Below, one piece after another: positions 24,143 through 33,791 of a DNA stretch of 64,000 nucleotides (the stretch's first letter is position 1; each line of letters starts with the position of its first letter). The translations under genes were made by a program, and so were the position numbers. The notes beneath the pieces are model-generated. The model was not told the DNA's origin. It ran no database searches and saw nothing but the letters and a program-made list of their open reading frames with translations. The stretch is from Neorhizobium galegae (lineage in GTDB: Bacteria > Pseudomonadota > Alphaproteobacteria > Rhizobiales > Rhizobiaceae): positions 62,001 to 126,000 of the forward strand of contig NZ_JAGIPH010000005.1 of assembly GCF_017877135.1 (NCBI RefSeq), written 5' to 3'.

Positions 24143-25546
24143 ATGGGCGACGGCACGAAGGATCAGGCTTCCTCCAACCAGATGTGGGGCGGACGTTTTG
24201 CTTCCGGTCCCGATGCCATCATGGAGGAGATAAATGCCTCCATCGGCTTCGACAAGAAACTTTACGCCCAGGACATCCGCGGATCGATTGCTCACGCCAC
24301 CATGCTGGCGAAACAGGGCATTATTTCCGGCGAGGATAAAGACAAGATCGTACACGGGCTGAACACGATCCTGTCAGACATAGAAGAAGGCCGCTTCGAA
24401 TTCTCGCGCAAGCTCGAAGACATTCACATGAACATCGAGGCACGGCTGGCAAGCCTGATCGGCCCGGCGGCTGGGCGCCTGCACACGGCCCGCTCGCGCA
24501 ATGACCAGGTGGCGCTCGATTTCCGCCTCTGGGTCAAGGAAGAACTGGCAAAGACGGAAGCGATGCTGAGCGACCTGATTGCAGCCCTCCTCGACAAGGC
24601 AGACGAGCATGCCGACACCGTCATGCCCGGCTTCACGCATCTGCAGACCGCGCAGCCGGTGACCTTTGGCCATCATTGCATGGCCTATGTGGAAATGTTC
24701 GGCCGTGACCGCGCCCGCGTGCGCCACGCCATCGACCATCTGGACGAAAGCCCGATCGGTGCGGCCGCACTTGCCGGCACCGGCTTTGCCATCGATCGCC
24801 ACATGACCGCTGAAGCGCTTGGCTTCCGCGAGCCGACACGCAATTCCATCGACACCGTGTCGGACCGCGACTTTGCGCTGGAATTCCTGTCGGTCGCGGC
24901 CATCTGCGCCGTCCATCTGTCGCGCTTTGCCGAAGAAATCGTCATCTGGTCGACCCCGCAATTCGGCTTCATCCGCCTGTCGGATGCGTTTTCGACCGGC
25001 TCCTCGATCATGCCACAGAAGAAGAACCCGGACGCCGCCGAACTGGTGCGCGCCAAGACCGGCCGCATCAACGGCTCGCTGGTGGCGCTTCTGACTATCA
25101 TGAAGGGCCTGCCGCTCGCTTATTCCAAGGACATGCAGGAAGACAAGGAACAGGTCTTCGACGCGGCCGAAAACCTTGAGCTGGCGATTGCCGCCATGGC
25201 CGGCATGGTGCGCGACATGACAATCCGCACCGATCGCATGCGCGCCGCTGCAGGCTCCGGCTATTCGACGGCAACCGACCTTGCCGACTGGCTGGTGCGC
25301 GAAGCAGGCCTTCCCTTCCGGGATGCCCATCATGTGACGGGCCGCGCGGTGGCGCTGGCGGAAAAAAAGGGATGCGACCTCTCCGGCCTTTCGCTCGAAG
25401 AGCTTCAGTCGATCCATGCGTCCATCACGCAAAACGTCTTCGACGTGCTGTCGGTCGATGCCTCGGTGGCAAGCCGCACCAGCTTTGGCGGCACGGCGCC
25501 GAGCGAAGTGCGCAAGCAGATTGCCTGGTGGCGCGGTCGCAACTGA
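24143..25546 (+). CDS. argH: Argininosuccinate lyase
   Basis: The 467-residue ArgH splits argininosuccinate into arginine and fumarate. Signature sequences are [20 protein letters not shown] at the N-terminus, [15 protein letters not shown] and the lyase loop [18 protein letters not shown]. The length is standard. It heads the order argH, small lipoprotein, lysA that is widespread in proteobacteria. Confidence 0.97.
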   Translation: MGDGTKDQASSNQMWGGRFASGPDAIMEEINASIGFDKKLYAQDIRGSIAHATMLAKQGIISGEDKDKIVHGLNTILSDIEEGRFEFSRKLEDIHMNIEARLASLIGPAAGRLHTARSRNDQVALDFRLWVKEELAKTEAMLSDLIAALLDKADEHADTVMPGFTHLQTAQPVTFGHHCMAYVEMFGRDRARVRHAIDHLDESPIGAAALAGTGFAIDRHMTAEALGFREPTRNSIDTVSDRDFALEFLSVAAICAVHLSRFAEEIVIWSTPQFGFIRLSDAFSTGSSIMPQKKNPDAAELVRAKTGRINGSLVALLTIMKGLPLAYSKDMQEDKEQVFDAAENLELAIAAMAGMVRDMTIRTDRMRAAAGSGYSTATDLADWLVREAGLPFRDAHHVTGRAVALAEKKGCDLSGLSLEELQSIHASITQNVFDVLSVDASVASRTSFGGTAPSEVRKQIAWWRGRN

Positions 25547-25643
25547 TAAACGGCGCCCGCCGATCGTTCACGAGAATTGACTGCACAAGCGGGCGGAACT
25601 TCGCTATGAACAGGCCTCACCGCTTTCTGACAAAGGAATAGGA

Positions 25644-25838
25644 ATGTCCACCTTGCGCACACTCGCCCGCATCACGATCGTGCTCTGCATCGCAGGCGTT
25701 GCCGTCACCGGCTGCGGACGCAAGGGCAAGCTCGACAAGCCGAGCACGCCGGTCGAGCAGCAGAACATCCGCAAGACCGGCAACCAGAAACCCGATCCGG
25801 TTGCCGAAAAGCCGTTCCTTCTCGACCCGCTTCTCTGA
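25644..25838 (+). CDS. Small lipoprotein of the LptM/YifL type
   Basis: A 64-residue precursor with signal peptide RITIVLCIAGVAVTGCGRKG; the lipobox VTGC gives a mature Cys followed by GRKGKLDKP, the pattern of YifL/LptM lipoproteins encoded before lysA in many proteobacteria. LptM assists LptD maturation in E. coli; the same role here is an inference. It lies 13 bp upstream of lysA. Confidence 0.8.
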   Translation: MSTLRTLARITIVLCIAGVAVTGCGRKGKLDKPSTPVEQQNIRKTGNQKPDPVAEKPFLLDPLL

Positions 25839-25851
25839 TCCGAGCACGCCC

Positions 25852-27120
25852 GTGAACCATTTCCATTATATCGACGGCGTGCTGCACGCCGAAAACGTTC
25901 CCGTGCCGGAGATTGCCAAAGCGGTCGGCACGCCCTTTTACGTCTATTCGACGGCGACACTGGAGCGTCACTACAAGGTATTCGCGCAAGCCTTTGCCGA
26001 TGTGGATGCCATGGTCTGCTATGCCATGAAGGCCAATTCCAACCAGGCCGTGCTGAAGACGCTGGCAAAGCTTGGCGCGGGCGTCGATGTCGTCTCGGGC
26101 GGAGAGTTGCACCGGGCACTGGCCGCCGGCATTCCGGCAAACCGCATCATGTTTTCCGGCGTCGGCAAGACGCCGGTGGAGATGGATCTGGCACTTGACG
26201 CCGGCATTTACTGCTTCAACGTCGAATCCGAGCCGGAACTTGAGGTTCTCAACAGCCGCGCGGTGAAGAAGGGCCTGAAGGCGCATGTCTCCTTCCGCAT
26301 CAATCCGGATGTGGATGCGCGCACCCATGCCAAGATCTCCACCGGCAAGAAGGAAAACAAGTTCGGCATTTCCTATGAGCGGGCGCGGGCAGTCTATGCC
26401 CATGCAGCGACGCTTCCAGGCATCGCAGTGACCGGCATCGACATGCATATCGGCAGCCAGATTACCGAATTGCAGCCCTTCGAGGATGCGTTCCGGCTGC
26501 TGCGCGAGCTGGTGGAAACGCTGCGCGGCGATGGTCATGTCATCGATCACGTCGATATTGGCGGCGGACTTGGCATTCCCTACCGCGAAGACAACAGCCC
26601 GCCGCCGCTGCCGGATGCCTATGCCGCAACCGTCAAGGCGCAGCTTAAGAGCCTCAACTGCCGGATCGTGACGGAACCCGGCCGCCTCATCGTCGGCAAT
26701 GCCGGCATTCTGGTTACCGAAGTCATCTACGTGAAGGATGCCGGCAACAAGATCTTCGTGATCGTTGACGGTGCGATGAACGATTTGATCCGCCCGACGC
26801 TGTACGAGGCCTATCACGGCATTCGCCCGGTGGTGGTTCCCGCAGACGATGCACCGCGCATCAAGGCCGATGTCGTCGGCCCCGTCTGCGAGACCGGCGA
26901 CTACCTGGCACTTGAGCGCGAAATGGCGCAGCCAAAGGCCGGCGACCTTTTTGCCATCGCCTCCGCAGGCGCCTATGGCGCCGTCCAGGCCGGCACTTAC
27001 AATTCGCGGCTTCTGGTGCCGGAAGTGCTGGTTAAGGGCGACCGGTTCCACGTCATCCGCCCGCGCGGCACCTATGACGAACTGATCGGACTTGATTCCG
27101 TGCCGGACTGGCTCGCCTGA
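25852..27120 (+). CDS. lysA: Diaminopimelate decarboxylase
   Basis: The 422-residue PLP enzyme makes lysine from meso-diaminopimelate. The PLP lysine is in VCYAMKANSNQAVLK, the glycine loop in HVDIGGGLGIPY and the substrate motif in VGPVCETGDYLA; the C-terminal GAYGAVQAGTYNSR is typical. I use the GTG at 25,852 because the protein then starts at the family N-terminus and leaves the lipoprotein gene intact; an in-frame upstream reading would overlap it. Confidence 0.96.
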   Translation: MNHFHYIDGVLHAENVPVPEIAKAVGTPFYVYSTATLERHYKVFAQAFADVDAMVCYAMKANSNQAVLKTLAKLGAGVDVVSGGELHRALAAGIPANRIMFSGVGKTPVEMDLALDAGIYCFNVESEPELEVLNSRAVKKGLKAHVSFRINPDVDARTHAKISTGKKENKFGISYERARAVYAHAATLPGIAVTGIDMHIGSQITELQPFEDAFRLLRELVETLRGDGHVIDHVDIGGGLGIPYREDNSPPPLPDAYAATVKAQLKSLNCRIVTEPGRLIVGNAGILVTEVIYVKDAGNKIFVIVDGAMNDLIRPTLYEAYHGIRPVVVPADDAPRIKADVVGPVCETGDYLALEREMAQPKAGDLFAIASAGAYGAVQAGTYNSRLLVPEVLVKGDRFHVIRPRGTYDELIGLDSVPDWLA

Positions 27121-27309
27121 GCAGGCGGCGGCGGGGTACCTGAAGCGTCTCCCGCCGTTCACAATTCGGCGAACCGAATAAAAACCGCGGACAATCCGGC
27201 CTTGTCCCCTCGTCTTCGCCACAAACACTGGTATCCTTGAGGGCTACGGGTTCGCGTGCTGCCGTGCCCGACGTCGGTTGACGCCGCCACCCCACAGGAG
27301 ACGGACCGC

Positions 27310-29964
27310 ATGAGCCTGAACCGCAAAGGCGCCTTCGAAGGCCATCCCGACCTGGCGCGGCGCGTCGCACTGAAACGGTCGGTCGCCCGCGTCGTGCTGT
27401 TTTGCGAACGGCTTGCACCGCTTCTCCTGATGCCGCTTGGCATCCTCGCGCTGTTTTTCGCTGGTGCCTGGTTCGGCCTGTTCCGCCTGATGCCGGACCT
27501 GATGCGCTGGGTGGCGCTCGGGGTCTTCGTCTTTGCCTTCCTCATGTCCATCCTGCCGCTCGGTCGCCTTCGCTGGCCGGCACCGGCCGATGGCGACCGC
27601 CTGCTTGAGACGCGCAACAACCTGCCGCACCAACCGGTGGCCGTGCAGGAGGAAGAACCGGCCTTCGACACGCCTTTTGCGCGCGCGCTCTGGAAGGAAC
27701 ACCAGATCCGCATGGCCAGGCGCATTGCCGCACTGGACGCCGGCCTGCCGCGCCCCGACATTGCCCTCCACGACCGTTTCGGCCTGCGCGCCGTGCCAGC
27801 CCTGCTGCTGGTGGCGGCCTTCGGCTACTCCTTCTCCAATTCCGGCGGCCGTCTCAGCGATGCGGTGGCGCCGTCTGCGCCGGCTGCCCGCATCAATCCG
27901 GACCTGCGTATCGATGCGTGGCTGACGCCCCCTGCCTATACGGGCCGGGCGCCGATCTTCCTTACCGGCCGCGAAGCGCCCGTCACCGAAACGGTCCGGT
28001 TTCCGCAATATTCGGACCTCACCATTCGCGTGACCGGCGGCGAGGGCGGTGAAGCCGTCCGCTTTGCCCCGCAGCAGGCGGGCACTCCGCGCAGCCTTGT
28101 CCCCGACGAGGCCGAGACGAAGGACGCCGGCACGGGGCCGTCCGAAGGACGGCAGACCGCTGCTGCGGGCCAACCGCTTGCGCCGCGCACCTACAAGATG
28201 AAGGTTACCGAAAGCGGCGACCTCACCGTCAACGGCCAGCAATGGCTCTTCGACGTGATTGCCGACCGCGCGCCGGAAATCGCCTTCGACAAGCCGCCGC
28301 GCCGCGCCGTAAACGGGGCGCTGGAGATCGGCTTTACCGGCAAGGACGACTACGGGATCCAGAAGGCAATCGCCGTCATCGAGCCGGTGGAACAGCAAGG
28401 GGCCGAAGCCACGCCCCTCTACCCGCTTCCCGAATACAAGCTGGATCTGCCGCGCCAGAATGCCCGCGAGGTGAAGGGGCTGACGAGCCGCAACCTCACC
28501 GAACATCCGCTGTCGGGCAAGCGCGTGCGCATTACGCTTGTGGCAACCGATGGCGCGGGCCAGGAAGGCCGCAGTGCGCCGGTGGAAATGGTGCTGCCTG
28601 CCCGCCGCTTCTCTGAACCGCTGGCCGCTGCCGTTGCCGAAGAGCGGCAGGTGTTTTCGCTCGATACCCGCCAGATGCCGCGGGCGATCGCGCTCAACGA
28701 GGCGCTGGCGCTACGCCCCGACGAAACCATCCCCAATCTCAGCCACTTCCTCTTGATCCGCTCGGCGCTGGAGCGCATGAAGCTGGCGCGCTCCGAAGAG
28801 CAGTTGAAGGACACGGCCGATTATCTCTGGGAGATCGCGCTCGGCATCGAGGACGGACAGCTGTCGCAGGCCGAACGCCGCCTGCGCGATGCGCAGGACG
28901 CCCTCTCCGAAGCCCTGCAGAATGGTGCTTCCGACCAGGAAATCGCCCGCCTGATGCAGGAACTGCGCGAGGCCATGAAGAACTTCATGTCGGAACTGGC
29001 GCAGCGCATGCAGAACATGCCGCAGGGCCAGCAGAATATGCAGGCGCAGAACATGCTGCGCCAGCGTGATTTGCAGAACATGATGGACCAGATCGAAAAC
29101 CTGGCCCGCTCCGGCAACCGCGATGCCGCCCAGCAGATGCTGTCGGATCTGCAGCGCATGATGAACAATCTGCAGGCCGGGCGCATGCAGCGCCCGCAGC
29201 AGGGCCAGCAGCAGCAGAACAGCCAGATGCGCCAGCAGATCGACAAGCTCGGCGAGATCATGCAGGAACAGCAGCGCCTGATGGACCAGACATTCCAGCT
29301 GGACCAGGCCCTGCGCGACCGCATGCAGCGCGGCGACCCGGATCAGCCCTATGAGCAGGGTCAGAACCCGCAAGGTCAGCAGCAGCAGGGTCAACAGGGC
29401 CAGCAACAGCAAGGCCAGCAGCCGACAGACCAGATGACGGCCGAGCAGTTGCGCGAGGCGCTGAAACAGCTGCGCGCCCAGCAGGATGGCCTTGGCCAGA
29501 AACTCAAGGACCTGCAAAAAGGATTGAAGGACCTCGGCATGCAGCCCGGTGAAGGCTTTGGCCAGGCCGAACGGGAAATGGGCAATGCCGGCAAGGCGCT
29601 GGGTCAAAGCCAGGGCGAACAGGCCGTGGAAGGCCAGGGCAATGCCCTCAATGCACTGCGCCAGGGCGCCCAGAGCATGATGCAGCAGATGATGCAGGCC
29701 ATGCAGCAGGGCCAGGGGCAGCAGGGCGAAGGCCAGAACCCCGGCGAAGGCATGGCCTCGCAGGGCGGACAGAACGGCCGCGACCCGCTCGGTCGCCCGC
29801 GCGCTAATTCCGGCCCGGAATTCGGCGATCAGGTGAAGGTGCCTGACGAGATCGACGTCCAGCGGGCGCGTGAAATCCTCGACGCCATCCGGGAACGCCT
29901 CGGCAATACGCTGTCGGGTGAAGCGGAGCGGCGCTATCTGGAGCGCCTGCTCGATATCCGCTGA
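27310..29964 (+). CDS. DUF4175/TIGR02302-family membrane protein with Gln-rich C-terminal half
   Basis: An 884-residue alphaproteobacterial protein of unknown function. Two membrane helices lie at about residues 36-56 and 65-83 and a third near 155-175; the middle has a predicted beta-rich periplasmic part. From about residue 520 it becomes a long helical Gln/Met-rich region (QNMPQGQQNMQAQNMLRQ; GQQQQGQQGQQQQGQQ) that probably forms coiled coils or is partly disordered. It is the usual downstream neighbour of lysA in rhizobia. The ATG at 27,310 is preceded by GGAG (27,298) with an eight-base gap. Confidence 0.85.
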   Translation: MSLNRKGAFEGHPDLARRVALKRSVARVVLFCERLAPLLLMPLGILALFFAGAWFGLFRLMPDLMRWVALGVFVFAFLMSILPLGRLRWPAPADGDRLLETRNNLPHQPVAVQEEEPAFDTPFARALWKEHQIRMARRIAALDAGLPRPDIALHDRFGLRAVPALLLVAAFGYSFSNSGGRLSDAVAPSAPAARINPDLRIDAWLTPPAYTGRAPIFLTGREAPVTETVRFPQYSDLTIRVTGGEGGEAVRFAPQQAGTPRSLVPDEAETKDAGTGPSEGRQTAAAGQPLAPRTYKMKVTESGDLTVNGQQWLFDVIADRAPEIAFDKPPRRAVNGALEIGFTGKDDYGIQKAIAVIEPVEQQGAEATPLYPLPEYKLDLPRQNAREVKGLTSRNLTEHPLSGKRVRITLVATDGAGQEGRSAPVEMVLPARRFSEPLAAAVAEERQVFSLDTRQMPRAIALNEALALRPDETIPNLSHFLLIRSALERMKLARSEEQLKDTADYLWEIALGIEDGQLSQAERRLRDAQDALSEALQNGASDQEIARLMQELREAMKNFMSELAQRMQNMPQGQQNMQAQNMLRQRDLQNMMDQIENLARSGNRDAAQQMLSDLQRMMNNLQAGRMQRPQQGQQQQNSQMRQQIDKLGEIMQEQQRLMDQTFQLDQALRDRMQRGDPDQPYEQGQNPQGQQQQGQQGQQQQGQQPTDQMTAEQLREALKQLRAQQDGLGQKLKDLQKGLKDLGMQPGEGFGQAEREMGNAGKALGQSQGEQAVEGQGNALNALRQGAQSMMQQMMQAMQQGQGQQGEGQNPGEGMASQGGQNGRDPLGRPRANSGPEFGDQVKVPDEIDVQRAREILDAIRERLGNTLSGEAERRYLERLLDIR

Positions 29965-30010
29965 TCGCGGAATCCGGCATCAACCGGTGCGATAGCCGAT
30001 CCCATGCGAT

Positions 30011-30027
30011 GTGCTGAGCTTCAGCAC
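30011..30027. terminator. Hairpin between convergent genes
   Basis: GTGCTGA-GCT-TCAGCAC is a perfect 7-bp inverted repeat in the 88-bp gap between the DUF4175 gene and the response regulator. No T-run follows on either strand, so it is at best a non-canonical bidirectional terminator. Confidence 0.45.
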
Positions 30028-30052
30028 ACGCACTGACGCGGACTGGCGACGA

Positions 30053-30433
30053 TCAGGCAGCCTTGGGTGCAGACAGGGCAAGGGCTACGGCGCGGCGGAT
30101 GTCCGGAAGTGCAAAGGGCTTGTCGACGACATCAATGACCTTGCTCATCAGGTCGTCCGCCCGTTCGCGCTGTTCGGCATAGCCGGTCATCAGCAGGATT
30201 TTCAGGGCGGGAAATTGAGCGGCTGCCTTGTGGGCAAGCTCGATGCCGTCCATCACCGGCATGCGAATATCGGAGAGAAGCAGGTCGAACGGCCCCTCCC
30301 CCAAAAGCTGCAATCCTTCTGCGCCATCAGCCGCTTCATGCGTCTCATGCCCATCCAGACGCAGCGCCCGTGCCACGAACGAACGCAACGAATCTTCGTC
30401 CTCGGTAATCAGGATCTTGGCCATGGCTGTCAT
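30053..30433 (-). CDS. Single-domain response regulator (CpdR-like)
   Basis: A 126-residue receiver domain without an output domain. Phospho-Asp is in LLLSDIRMPVMDGIEL, the acidic pair in LITEDEDSLR, the switch Thr in LLMTGYAEQRE and the conserved Lys in VVDKPFALPDI. The sequence resembles the CpdR family of alphaproteobacteria, which controls ClpXP-dependent proteolysis of cell-cycle proteins, but rhizobia have several such regulators, so I leave the symbol blank. GGGAG lies three bases before the ATG at 30,433; the ATG at 30,424 is the alternative. A TTAACCAT box lies 90 bp upstream. Confidence 0.85.
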   Translation of the reverse strand: MTAMAKILITEDEDSLRSFVARALRLDGHETHEAADGAEGLQLLGEGPFDLLLSDIRMPVMDGIELAHKAAAQFPALKILLMTGYAEQRERADDLMSKVIDVVDKPFALPDIRRAVALALSAPKAA

Positions 30434-30558
30434 TGTCTCCCATGCATCATGCATCAAATCGGGATCCAGATGACCCGGATTTCCTTTGCGAGGAGTAAAC
30501 GGCGCGACCTGCTGATCCTAAATGGTTAACGCACGGTGAGCAGGGCTCACCTTCGCGC

Positions 30559-31107
30559 TCACCCTTCAGCATCTCCGGTAACCACACCGACGAAGGGCAG
30601 CTCGCGGAAGGCATAGGCCACGTCCATGCCATAGCCGACAACGAAGTAATCGGGGCATTCGAAACCGACGTAATCGGCCTCCAGCGCTTCCTGGCGCTTG
30701 ACGCGTTTGTCGAGGAGAACCGCGATGGAGACGTTGCGGGCACCGCGCTCGTAAAGCAGTTCCTTGGCAAATTTCAGCGTGCGGCCGGATTCCAGAATGT
30801 CGTCGATCAGGAGGACATCGCGATCCTTCACGTCCGAATCGATATCCTTGACAATGCGTACGCCCTTGGAGACGGTGCCTGCGCCGTAACTCGACAGGGT
30901 GATGAACTCCACTTCCGGTGCGAGCCCCGTGTCGTGCAGCGCCCGCAAGAGATCGGCGGCAAAAATGAACGAGCCCTTCAGCACCGCAATGACCAGCAGA
31001 TCCTTGGTAGGGCCTTCGGCGATGCGGCGGGCAATGTCATGATTGCGCTCGGCGATCTGCTCGGCAGTGTAAAGCGGTTCGATGATTTTGCCGCGCACGA
31101 TGGGCAT
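30559..31107 (-). CDS. hpt: Hypoxanthine phosphoribosyltransferase
   Basis: A 182-residue type I phosphoribosyltransferase that salvages hypoxanthine to IMP using PRPP. The PRPP loop is VLLIDDILESGRTLKFA and the purine-binding part ends with DYFVVGYGMDVAYAFRELPF. Length and motifs match bacterial Hpt. The ATG at 31,107 is preceded by GGAGACGCTCC; upstream in-frame sequence overlaps the next gene and is not coding. Confidence 0.94.
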   Translation of the reverse strand: MPIVRGKIIEPLYTAEQIAERNHDIARRIAEGPTKDLLVIAVLKGSFIFAADLLRALHDTGLAPEVEFITLSSYGAGTVSKGVRIVKDIDSDVKDRDVLLIDDILESGRTLKFAKELLYERGARNVSIAVLLDKRVKRQEALEADYVGFECPDYFVVGYGMDVAYAFRELPFVGVVTGDAEG

Positions 31108-31150
31108 GGAGCGTCTCCGGGCTGTTTCCAAACGCCCGCGATAGCACAGA

Positions 31151-31849
31151 TCAGGAGCCGGATGCACCAGCCCTTGCGAAGGAAAGTCTAAGCCGCGGGT
31201 TTTTTCCACCCGGATGCAGCATGGAAAAGGAAAATCCGTGGCTATGATGGCCGCCCATGGCGGCGACGGGCGCATCGATCAGCGCATCGGCAACGACGGC
31301 GCCATCCACCAGAAGCTCGGCATGGATGGCGGGAACCGGTAGCGAACCAGGGCCACGGTTTTCCACCACGCCATTGATCGTCAAAGTGCTGCCGCCCGCC
31401 TGCGGCGTCAGCGTCACATGGGTGATGTCTAGACCCGGCGCCGGATGCGCATCGGCTGCACCGCCGGAGAGAAGAGAAAAGCCGCCGCAAAGCGCAAAGA
31501 CGACGACAAAGACAAAAGCAACCACGGCGGAAAAGAGATCGGCAGACATGCGCGACAGCATTGCCTCGCATCGCTCCACCAGCCGCGCGATACGAGAGGC
31601 CGGTTCGCCGATCAGGCCACCCTGAGGTCTTTGGCCGGCGAAGGACGGGCGTGCGCTATGAACGGCATTGTCATTGCCGTAACCCTGCGGCCGCCCGGAT
31701 TGCGCCGGTGTGCGCACGGTGACGAAGTCCACGTCCACCACATCCACGGGGCCTCTGGCCGGAGCTTGCGGGCGCGGGGGCCGGCTTTGCGGCGGCAGGA
31801 TGTCATAGGTTTCGGCAAGCTTTCGACGGCGCGAGCGGAATGCGTGCAT
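31151..31849 (-). CDS. Membrane-anchored protein of unknown function, 232 aa
   Basis: The N-terminal half (about 95 residues) is polar, rich in Pro, Arg and Gln; one membrane helix (LFSAVVAFVFVVVFALCGGF) follows, and the C-terminal half is a beta-rich extracytoplasmic domain with DITHVTLTPQAGG and LTINGVVENRGPGSLPVP, the pattern of a FxLYD-like or Ig-like strand repeat. It lies divergent to ftsE, a place often filled by zinc-ribbon membrane proteins in rhizobia, but no zinc ribbon is visible here. Function unknown. Confidence 0.75.
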   Translation of the reverse strand: MHAFRSRRRKLAETYDILPPQSRPPRPQAPARGPVDVVDVDFVTVRTPAQSGRPQGYGNDNAVHSARPSFAGQRPQGGLIGEPASRIARLVERCEAMLSRMSADLFSAVVAFVFVVVFALCGGFSLLSGGAADAHPAPGLDITHVTLTPQAGGSTLTINGVVENRGPGSLPVPAIHAELLVDGAVVADALIDAPVAAMGGHHSHGFSFSMLHPGGKNPRLRLSFARAGASGS

Positions 31850-32045
31850 GGTTCTCTCCCGCCCGTCCACATGAAGATGAAATTTCGGGCATTGAAACGG
31901 AACCCGCTCAGTCGTAAATTCAAATGGTTAATGCTTCGCAAAATCTCCCCGGAAACGCCTTGTTTCCCGCGCATGATTCAGAAACTGTCAACCCTTGGCC
32001 TTTACCAAGAGCGCCACATCACTTCCCAAGCGACTGGACGACGCG

Positions 32046-32705
32046 TTGATCCATTTCGAAAATGTCGGTTTGCGATACGGGATGGGGCCCGAAATCCTGC
32101 GGGATATGACCTTCGACATTCCCAAGCGCTCTTTCCAGTTCCTCACCGGCCCCTCGGGCGCGGGCAAGACCACGCTGCTGCGCCTGCTGTTCATGTCGCT
32201 GCAGCCGACGCGCGGTCTCATCCGCATGTTCGATCGCGACCTGTCGCAGATCCCGCGCAATGAATTGCCGATGCTGCGCCGACGCGTCGGCATCGTGTTT
32301 CAGGATTTTCGCCTGCTCGACCACCTGACCACCTATGAGAATGTGGCGCTGCCCTTACGCGTGCGCGGCAAGGACGAGACGAGCTACCGGACGGATGTGA
32401 TCGAACTTTTAAAATGGGTGGGACTTGGCGAGCGCATCAATGTCTTGCCACCGGTCCTTTCCGGCGGTGAAAAGCAGCGTGCCGCAATCGCGCGCGCCCT
32501 GATGGACCGGCCGGAAATCCTGCTGGCGGACGAGCCGACCGGCAATGTCGATCCACCGATGGCGCGCCGGCTCCTCAACCTCTTCCTCGAACTCAACCGG
32601 CTTGGAACCGCCGTGGTGATTGCAACGCATGATCTTGGCCTGATGGACCAGGTGGATGCGCGCCGGATGATCCTCACCGAAGGGCGGCTCGACATCTATG
32701 AATGA
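32046..32705 (+). CDS. ftsE: Cell division ATP-binding protein FtsE
   Basis: The 219-residue ABC ATPase pairs with FtsX to regulate periplasmic peptidoglycan hydrolases at the division site. Walker A is GPSGAGKTTLLRL, the signature LSGGEKQRAAIARAL and Walker B ILLADEPTGN. The TTG at 32,046 gives the common FtsE N-terminus (IHFENVGLRYG) and length; another TTG at 31,995 would add 17 residues. ftsX overlaps by 8 bp. A TTAACCAT-type box lies about 115 bp upstream. Confidence 0.94.
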   Translation: MIHFENVGLRYGMGPEILRDMTFDIPKRSFQFLTGPSGAGKTTLLRLLFMSLQPTRGLIRMFDRDLSQIPRNELPMLRRRVGIVFQDFRLLDHLTTYENVALPLRVRGKDETSYRTDVIELLKWVGLGERINVLPPVLSGGEKQRAAIARALMDRPEILLADEPTGNVDPPMARRLLNLFLELNRLGTAVVIATHDLGLMDQVDARRMILTEGRLDIYE

Positions 32706-33741
32706 TATCAGCCGCCCCGTGCCCGGCCAGAAAGCCGGTCCAAAGGATAGCACACCGACGCCTCAGCCCGTCCAGCCGCGCCGGGCGGAAATGCGTGTGC
32801 GCCCGACAGGTCCGATCCTGCCGCCCACCAATATCCAGGGCAATGCGCTTCTGGTGGTCATCGCCATCATGTCGTTTCTGGCGTGTCTGACGCTTGGGGC
32901 CGTCAGCATGGTACGCTCGACGGCCGCCTCCTGGGAAAGCCAGATCTCCCGTGAGATCACCATCCAGGTCAAACCCGATGACGGGCTGGACATGGATGCG
33001 ACGCTGAAAAAGGCACGGGACCTCGCGCTCACCTTCGTTGGCACGAAGGAGGGCATGATCATGGACGACGCGGCGACCGCGCGCCTTCTGGAGCCGTGGC
33101 TGGGCGCCGGACTGGACCTCAAGGAACTGCCGGTGCCGCGCCTTGTCATCATCACCATCGATGAGACGCACCCGCCGGATTTTGCTGCCATGCGCGACAT
33201 GTTGCGCACCGAAGTGCCGCAGGCCTTTCTCGATGACCACCGGACTTGGGTGGACCGTCTCGTCTCCATGGCCCATACCACCGTCCTCATCGGCACCGGC
33301 GTGCTGATCCTCGTCTTTACCGCCATGATCCTCACCGTGATCTTTGCCACGCGCGGCGCGCTCTCCGGCAATCGGCATATCGTCGAAGTGCTGCATTTCG
33401 TCGGCGCCGAAGGCGGCTTTGTCGCCACCGAATTCCAGAAGCATTTCTTGAAGATCAGCCTGAAGGGCTCGGCGGCCGGCGGCATTCTTGCCGCTCTTCT
33501 GTTTGCCACCGCCGGCATTTTACAGAGCAATACCCGCGCCACGCCGCAGACTGACCAGGCGACCGCCCTGTTCGGCACTTTCACGATCAACTTCATGGGA
33601 TATCTCGGCATTCTCGCCACGATGATCGTGATTGCGCTTTTGACGACGCTGACGGCACGCTTTACCGTCATGCGCACCATCGACGAAATCGATCTTATCC
33701 GCTCCGATCCCTCGCGCTCCGACGGCTTGCCGGGCAGCTGA
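32698..33741 (+). CDS. ftsX: Cell division protein FtsX
   Basis: A 347-residue membrane protein: a proline-rich cytoplasmic N-terminus of about 50 residues, a first helix (LLVVIAIMSFLACLTLGAVSM), a periplasmic loop that binds hydrolase activators, then three helices near the C-terminus (VLIGTGVLILVFTAMILTVIF and two more). It forms the membrane part of the FtsEX complex. Its start overlaps the ftsE stop by 8 bp. Confidence 0.93.
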   Translation: MNDISRPVPGQKAGPKDSTPTPQPVQPRRAEMRVRPTGPILPPTNIQGNALLVVIAIMSFLACLTLGAVSMVRSTAASWESQISREITIQVKPDDGLDMDATLKKARDLALTFVGTKEGMIMDDAATARLLEPWLGAGLDLKELPVPRLVIITIDETHPPDFAAMRDMLRTEVPQAFLDDHRTWVDRLVSMAHTTVLIGTGVLILVFTAMILTVIFATRGALSGNRHIVEVLHFVGAEGGFVATEFQKHFLKISLKGSAAGGILAALLFATAGILQSNTRATPQTDQATALFGTFTINFMGYLGILATMIVIALLTTLTARFTVMRTIDEIDLIRSDPSRSDGLPGS

Positions 33742-33791
33742 GCGGGAATTAGATCTGTTCTCATGGCAAAACACGGGCTAAGGACGAGGTC

